Virus record (IMG/VR): IMGVR_UViG_3300025769_000548
Span: 1 to 30,425 of that record
Length of the DNA: 30,425 nt
Reading direction: 5' to 3' (one strand)
Source of the DNA: a virus
Shown: piece after piece, positions 26,724 to 30,425 of the stretch
How positions within the stretch are numbered: position 1 is the stretch's first letter
How the letters are laid out: the number at the start of each line of letters is the position of its first letter
The notes under the pieces: generated by a model
Databases searched by the model: none
What the model was told of the DNA's origin: nothing
The model's input: the letters and a program-made list of their open reading frames with translations, nothing else
Program-made: the position numbers and the translations under genes

Positions 26724-26889
26724 ATCAATTCAACTGGATAATATCAATAAGCAATTTGAATATTTTAAAATTTCTAAAGAAGTTGATAATATTACTTGCA
26801 TTGATTCTCTTAAGAATATGTTAAAAGCATATATTAAGTTATACTATAAGCAACAAGAGGTATTAACCAACATGGCTAAAATGCCATAA
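26713..26889 (+). CDS. Small conserved phage protein upstream of gp13 (58 aa)
   Basis: ATG at 26713 overlaps the 75-aa gene by 11 nt, and TAA is at 26887-26889. The product starts MDPESIQLDNINKQFEYFKI and continues with a helical segment IDSLKNMLKAYIKLYYKQQE before ending VLTNMAKMP. It is predicted to be all alpha, with hydrophobic residues spaced for an amphipathic helix and no membrane segment. Support comes from the consensus AAGGAG at 26699, the overlap with the preceding gene, and my recollection of comparable short helical proteins with a LK..Y.KLY..QQE core at this locus in T4-like cyanophages. Function is unknown. Its stop codon lies inside the late-promoter-like sequence for gp13. 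Confidence 0.78.
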   Translation: MDPESIQLDNINKQFEYFKISKEVDNITCIDSLKNMLKAYIKLYYKQQEVLTNMAKMP

Positions 26890-26892
26890 ATA
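26885..26892 (+). promoter_or_regulatory. Putative late promoter upstream of gp13
   Basis: CATAAATA, with T following, matches the T4 late consensus at seven of eight positions. It overlaps the stop codon of the 58-aa gene and leaves 21 nt before the gp13 ATG. It would allow the neck genes to be transcribed separately from the very long baseplate message. Confidence 0.55.
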
Positions 26893-26913
26893 TTCAAAAA
26901 AGAGTCCATAGAT

Positions 26914-27756
26914 ATGGCGCAACCATCCACAAAACAAGAGTTAATAGATTATGCAAAAAGAAAACTGGGAGCGCCAGTTTTAGAAATTAATGTTGCGGAT
27001 GAGCAAATTGATGACTTAATTGATGATGCTGTTCAATTTTTTCAAGAACGGCATTTTGATGGTGTATATCCTGCATTATTTAAATATCAAATAACAGAAG
27101 AAGACATAAATCGAGGAAAAGCAAAGGCCCCGACAGGTGTTGGTATCGCTACGACTTCTGCCACAGAAACAATTGTTGGTACAGCAACAACTTTCAGTTA
27201 TTATGAAAATTCAAATTATTTAAAAATTCCAAATTCTGTAATTGGTGTTACTAAAATATTTCATTTTGATGGATCTAATGCTGTTTCCAGCAATATGTTT
27301 AGTGCCAAATATCAATTATTTTTAAATGACGTTTATTATTGGGGTTCGACAGAACTTTTATCTTATTCAATGGTAAAAACATATCTTGAAGATATTAATT
27401 TTTTACTTACTACACAAAAACAAATTAGATATAATAAGAGACAAGATAGACTTTATTTGGATATTGATTGGAATACGGTAAATGCCGGAGACTTTTTTAT
27501 CATCGATTGTTTTTCTGTTTTAGATCCAAATTCATATTCTGAAGTATGGAATGATTCTTTTTTGAAAAAATATGTGACTTCACTGATTAAGAAACAGTGG
27601 GGCCAAAATTTAATTAAATTTCAAGGCGTAAAACTTCCCGGTGGTGTGGAGCTTAATGGAAGACAGTTATATGATGATGCTCAAAAAGAAATAGACGACC
27701 TAATGGAAAAAATGTCAAATACATACGAACTTCCTCCATTAGATATGATTGGTTAA
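26914..27756 (+). CDS. 13: gp13-like neck protein
   Basis: The 280-aa product compares with 309 aa for T4 gp13. The N-terminus carries the family signature: LIDYAKRKLGAPVLEINVAD, EQIDDLIDDAVQFFQERHFD (about residues 11-50). Later conserved segments include the aromatic DVYYWGSTELLSYSMVKTYL (about 143-162), QIRYNKRQDRLYLDIDW (about 170-186) and a C-terminal helix GRQLYDDAQKEIDDLMEKM. In T4, gp13 forms part of the head completion (neck) complex with gp14, sealing the portal after DNA packaging so that the tail can attach. A Thr/Ala-rich loop (GIATTSATETIVGTATT, about residues 77-93) is inserted after the first conserved block. The start follows a weak GAG and the late-promoter-like sequence at 26885. 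gp14 begins 4 bp after the stop. Confidence 0.95.
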   Translation: MAQPSTKQELIDYAKRKLGAPVLEINVADEQIDDLIDDAVQFFQERHFDGVYPALFKYQITEEDINRGKAKAPTGVGIATTSATETIVGTATTFSYYENSNYLKIPNSVIGVTKIFHFDGSNAVSSNMFSAKYQLFLNDVYYWGSTELLSYSMVKTYLEDINFLLTTQKQIRYNKRQDRLYLDIDWNTVNAGDFFIIDCFSVLDPNSYSEVWNDSFLKKYVTSLIKKQWGQNLIKFQGVKLPGGVELNGRQLYDDAQKEIDDLMEKMSNTYELPPLDMIG

Positions 27757-27760
27757 TGCT

Positions 27761-29182
27761 ATGCTAAATCCATTTTTTCTACAAGGGTCGCAAACAGAGC
27801 AAGGTCTGGTTCAAGATCTCATAAATGAGCAATTGAGAATGTATGGTGTAGAAGTACATTATATTCCTAGAAAATATGCAACTGAAAAGACAATAATCCA
27901 AGAAGTCATTCAATCAAAATTTGATCAGGCTCATCCTATTGAGGCATATGTCAATAATTATGAAGGGTATGGTGATAATACAACTATCCTTTCAAAGTTT
28001 GGTATACAAGCAACAAATGAAATTGAATTGATAATTTCTAAAGAAAGATATGAGCAATATATATCACCATTACTCAAAGATAGGTCTAACGTAAAACTAA
28101 CTACTCGGCCAAAAGAAGGAGACTTAATTTATTTTCCACTAGGCGATAGGATTTTTGAAATTAAGTTTGTTGAGCACGAAAAACCATTCTATCAACTTAG
28201 AAAAAACTATGTTTATGTTCTGAAATGTGAACTATTCAGAATGGAACAAAATGATATCCTCGATACGGGTATTTCAGAAGTTGATGATGTTCTTACAGGA
28301 ATCTCAACAAATTTAGACGATGGTTATGTCTCATTTGGTAGTGTACAAACTTTAAATATGGTTGGTGCAGGAGTGACTGCAACTGCATCCATATCTCAAG
28401 TGTTAAATGGATCAATTCAATATATTACAGTCACTAATCGTGGTGGTGGGTATTCAAGTGCACCAACAGTTGCTATATCCTCTGCACCTTCTGGAGGAAC
28501 TACTGGAATAGCAACGGCAGTGATGATTAGTGGTATTGTTGTATGTACAGACAATACTAATCCTAACGCAAAGTCTGTTCAATCAGTTAATTTAGTTAAT
28601 CCTGGTAGTGGTTATACCACTGCACCTGGAATTAGATTCATTGGAGGTGGTGGAAGTGGTGCAGCTGCGACTTCTATGATATCTACAGGTTCTATTGGTC
28701 CAATTACAGTTTCGAATGCTGGATCTGGTTATACTGTTGCCCCACCTGTCACGTTTACAGGAATTTCCACAGTATCAGCCGCTGCCACTGCGGTGGTGAG
28801 TTCTGCAGGAACAATTACTGCAATTAATATTACAAATACTGGTACTGGATATACTGAAGCACCAACGGTCACCATAGGATCTCCATATTTGTCTGGAATT
28901 GGAACTTATATTTTCAATGAAGTTATTACAGGTTCTACTAGTGGAACAACAGCAAGAGTTAGATCTTGGAATGTAAATACTAGTGTTCTTGAAATTGCTT
29001 CTGCTAGTGGAGAATTTGTTTCCGGAGAAACTGTCGTTGGTGAAGATTCTGAAGCATCTTATATGATAAGAACGATAACTGAATTTGAGGCATCAGATGG
29101 ATTTAGTAGTAATGATGATATAGAGACAGAAGCTGATGCAATTATCGACTTTTCAGAGGGAAATCCTTTTGGTCAGGCATAA
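27761..29182 (+). CDS. 14: gp14-like neck protein with repeat-rich C-terminal extension
   Basis: I chose ATG at 27761 (473 aa). An in-frame TTG at 27749 inside the gp13 end would add four residues, but family members begin close to LNPFF. The N-terminal ~165 residues match gp14: LINEQLRMYGVEVHYIPRKY, EAYVNNYEGYGDNTTILSKF, EGDLIYFPLGDRIFEIKFVE, EKPFYQLRKNYVYVL. In T4, gp14 (256 aa) forms the neck with gp13 and is needed for head-tail joining. Here about 215 extra residues follow. They comprise at least four GxGY repeats (RGGGYSSAPTVAISS, PGSGYTTAPGIRFIG, AGSGYTVAPPVTFTG, TGTGYTEAPTVTIGS; about bases 28430-28885), then a GSTSGTTARVRSW module. The last 40 residues return to an acidic tail. No SD is seen. 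The family call is firm; the extension's role is unknown. Confidence 0.94.
   Translation: MLNPFFLQGSQTEQGLVQDLINEQLRMYGVEVHYIPRKYATEKTIIQEVIQSKFDQAHPIEAYVNNYEGYGDNTTILSKFGIQATNEIELIISKERYEQYISPLLKDRSNVKLTTRPKEGDLIYFPLGDRIFEIKFVEHEKPFYQLRKNYVYVLKCELFRMEQNDILDTGISEVDDVLTGISTNLDDGYVSFGSVQTLNMVGAGVTATASISQVLNGSIQYITVTNRGGGYSSAPTVAISSAPSGGTTGIATAVMISGIVVCTDNTNPNAKSVQSVNLVNPGSGYTTAPGIRFIGGGGSGAAATSMISTGSIGPITVSNAGSGYTVAPPVTFTGISTVSAAATAVVSSAGTITAINITNTGTGYTEAPTVTIGSPYLSGIGTYIFNEVITGSTSGTTARVRSWNVNTSVLEIASASGEFVSGETVVGEDSEASYMIRTITEFEASDGFSSNDDIETEADAIIDFSEGNPFGQA
28430..28885 (+). repeat. Four GxGY-type beta repeats in gp14
   Basis: Four units of about 35-45 residues each start with an I.V.N.G.GY...P.V.. 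strand pattern and continue through an Ala/Thr/Gly-rich strand. They are closely similar to units in the giant protein (for example TTSGIGYTNTNPPSVLISPP near 16140-16190) and in gp8. The DNA copies are diverged, but the protein pattern is clear. Confidence 0.8.
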
Positions 29183-29184
29183 AG

Positions 29185-29192
29185 TATAAATA
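29185..29192 (+). promoter_or_regulatory. Late promoter upstream of gp15 (exact TATAAATA)
   Basis: This is an exact match to the T4 late -10 consensus TATAAATA. It lies in the 38-bp gap between gp14 and gp15, with 28 nt before the gp15 ATG. It is the best late promoter candidate in the window and would drive gp15 and the terminase genes. Confidence 0.75.
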
Positions 29193-29220
29193 GAACTTAT
29201 TGGCCCTCTAAAGTGTAGAA

Positions 29221-30225
29221 ATGTTTGATTATTTTTATCACGAAATTTTTAGAAAAACAATCATTGCTTTTGGAACATTATTCAACAGCATAGAAATTAG
29301 GCAGACAAATTCTGCAGATTCTGTTGTTAATATAATGAAAGTGCCTCTTGCATATGGGCCCACACAGAAGTTTTTAGCAAGACTTGAGCAATCTCCGGAT
29401 TTAAATAAACCAACTCAAATGACACTACCAAGAATGTCATTTGAATTTACTGGTGTTACATATGATCCTTCTAGAAAAATTACCGCAACTCAACAATTTG
29501 TTGTAAAAAATCCAAATGATGGATCGGACGTTAAGAAATCGTTCATGCCTGTTCCATATAATATGCAGTTTGAATTGAGTATTATGACAAAACTCAATGA
29601 TGATGCTTTGCAAATAGTTGAGCAAATTCTTCCATATTTTCAACCAGCATATAATCTATCAGTGACTCTCGTAGAATCTGGAATAAATGAGAAAAGGGAT
29701 ATTCCCATTGTTTTAGAAAATGTCACAATGCAAGATGATTATGAGGGCGATTATTCTACAAGAAGAGTTCTTCTTTACACATTGAGGTTTAGTGCAAAGA
29801 CGTATCTTTTTGGACCTGTTTCTTCTGCATCCAAGGATATTATCAAGTCTTCAACAATCAGTTATATTACTGGTACAGATACTACAAATACCACAAGAAA
29901 TCTTTCTTACACGGCCGTCCCAAGAGCAATTAAGAATTATAGTGGTGATGTATTAACCAATCTAACATCAGATATTGTAAAAACAGACACATCTATTGAA
30001 GTTGATGATGCAAGTTCTATTACAAATAAAACGTATCTTGATTTGGAAGGAGAGCAAATATTTGTCACTCGAATTGATGGCAATACTATGACAGTGGAAA
30101 GGGGTAAAGATGGCACTACTATTACAGATCATCTTCGTGGTGCTCCGATAAAACCAATTACAGCAACCGATAATGCACTTGTCGAATTTGGAGATGATTT
30201 TGGTTTTGATGGTACTATAAGTTAA
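29221..30225 (+). CDS. 15: gp15-like tail terminator / sheath stabiliser, C-terminally extended
   Basis: The 334-aa product is longer than T4 gp15 (272 aa). It begins MFDYFYHEIFRKTIIAFGTL, matching the T4 start pattern MFGYFYNSSFRR. It contains QIVEQILPYFQP at residues 131-142, identical to my recollection of T4 gp15, followed by the conserved RDIPIVLENV and STRRVLLYTLRFSAKTYLFG blocks. In T4, gp15 forms a hexamer that caps the tail tube and sheath and provides the surface that joins the neck. From about residue 240 there is an extension with the IDDEI-type beta module: SIEVDDASSI, YLDLEGEQIFVTRIDGNTMT, VERGKDGTTITDHLRG. This unit also occurs in the giant and DUF4815 proteins. The start has no SD but lies 28 nt after an exact late promoter match. 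Confidence 0.96.
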   Translation: MFDYFYHEIFRKTIIAFGTLFNSIEIRQTNSADSVVNIMKVPLAYGPTQKFLARLEQSPDLNKPTQMTLPRMSFEFTGVTYDPSRKITATQQFVVKNPNDGSDVKKSFMPVPYNMQFELSIMTKLNDDALQIVEQILPYFQPAYNLSVTLVESGINEKRDIPIVLENVTMQDDYEGDYSTRRVLLYTLRFSAKTYLFGPVSSASKDIIKSSTISYITGTDTTNTTRNLSYTAVPRAIKNYSGDVLTNLTSDIVKTDTSIEVDDASSITNKTYLDLEGEQIFVTRIDGNTMTVERGKDGTTITDHLRGAPIKPITATDNALVEFGDDFGFDGTIS

Positions 30226-30238
30226 GTAATTAAAAAAT

Positions 30239-30425
30239 ATGACTAAAAAGTATGAAGATTTGAGCGATGCTTTTAATGTAGAAGCAGAAATAGTTCCTGA
30301 AAAAGAAAATGACATGAATGTACCTGTAATAACACCTGATGAAAAAAAGATTTCAAATGATGTTCAAAAAGATTATGAATATACGAGAGGAAATTTATAT
30401 TCGATAATTGAAAAAGGTCAAGAAG
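30239..30425 (+). CDS. 16: gp16-like small terminase subunit, N-terminal fragment
   Basis: ATG at 30239 opens a frame that runs off the right edge, giving 62 complete codons. The visible residues begin MTKKYEDLSDAFNVEAEIVP, then an acidic linker, then KDYEYTRGNLYSIIEKGQE. The last segment matches the first conserved helix of T4-like small terminases (DY..TR..LY.LI.KG.E). In T4, gp16 (164 aa) forms rings that recognise concatemeric DNA and stimulate the gp17 packaging motor. Its position 13 bp after gp15 is the standard T4 order 13-14-15-16. The DNA-binding and C-terminal portions are outside the window. Confidence 0.85.
   Translation, partial: MTKKYEDLSDAFNVEAEIVPEKENDMNVPVITPDEKKISNDVQKDYEYTRGNLYSIIEKGQE

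Noticed and set aside
27749-27760. TTG start for gp14 at 27749
   Set aside because: It would overlap gp13 and add only four residues. ATG at 27761 fits the family N-terminus and is the commoner start codon.
1-30425. Other reverse-strand and alternate-frame open frames of 60-135 codons (for example 176-499, 8316-8714, 22342-22689, 29968-30315)
   Set aside because: All lie inside well-supported + strand genes, show no family motif, and have compositions expected from complementing AT-rich coding sequence.
1-30425. tRNA genes, CRISPR arrays, insertion sequences, attachment sites or a defence/anti-defence cassette
   Set aside because: None seen by eye. Every interval is occupied by virion genes or by gaps of at most 53 bp, and no spaced identical repeats or transposase motifs were found.

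Overview
The window is a compact late (virion assembly) segment of an AT-rich T4-like myovirus. The best match is a marine T4-like cyanophage (Kyanoviridae-type), judged from the gene order and from proteins I recognise: gp25, gp6, gp8, gp13, gp14, gp15 and gp16 homologues, a DUF4815 virion protein, and a structural protein with a YHYH domain. A Pelagibacter T4-like phage cannot be excluded from this window alone. All genes are on the + strand, with gaps of 4-53 bp or short overlaps. I see no tRNA, CRISPR array, insertion sequence or integrase, and no gene-free stretch over 300 bp.

Layout. Bases 2-172 are the 3' end of a glycosyltransferase-like gene. Bases 197-331 encode a 44-residue basic protein whose stop overlaps the next start (ATGA), followed by a 254-aa conserved phage protein (328-1092). 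The baseplate block follows: gp25 (1146-1556), gp6 (1566-3494), a 4,429-aa protein in the T4 gp7 slot (3507-16796), gp8 (16815-18365), and a 2,702-aa DUF4815/collagen-repeat protein in the slot of T4 genes 9-12/wac (18381-26489). Two small genes (26496-26723 and 26713-26889) lead into the neck and tail-completion genes gp13, gp14 and gp15, and then the start of gp16, the small terminase subunit.

The products would build the baseplate wedges and peripheral fibre-like structures, then the head-tail connector and tail terminator, and finally start DNA packaging. Sequences resembling the T4 late promoter TATAAATA sit before gp25, gp8, gp13 and gp15. The gp8 and gp13 copies overlap the stop codon of the gene upstream.

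The most notable feature is expansion of virion proteins by shared beta-rich modules. A GxGY-type repeat occurs in the giant protein, gp8, the DUF4815 protein and gp14. An 'IDDEI...RG' module occurs in the giant, the DUF4815 protein and the C-terminus of gp15. Several other modules are repeated inside the giant, which also carries a YHYH domain and a pair of EF-hand/dockerin-like loops. The DUF4815 protein carries a collagen-like repeat followed by a GC-rich, glycine-rich island. I found no defence, toxin or mobile system; the novelty here is structural-protein architecture.
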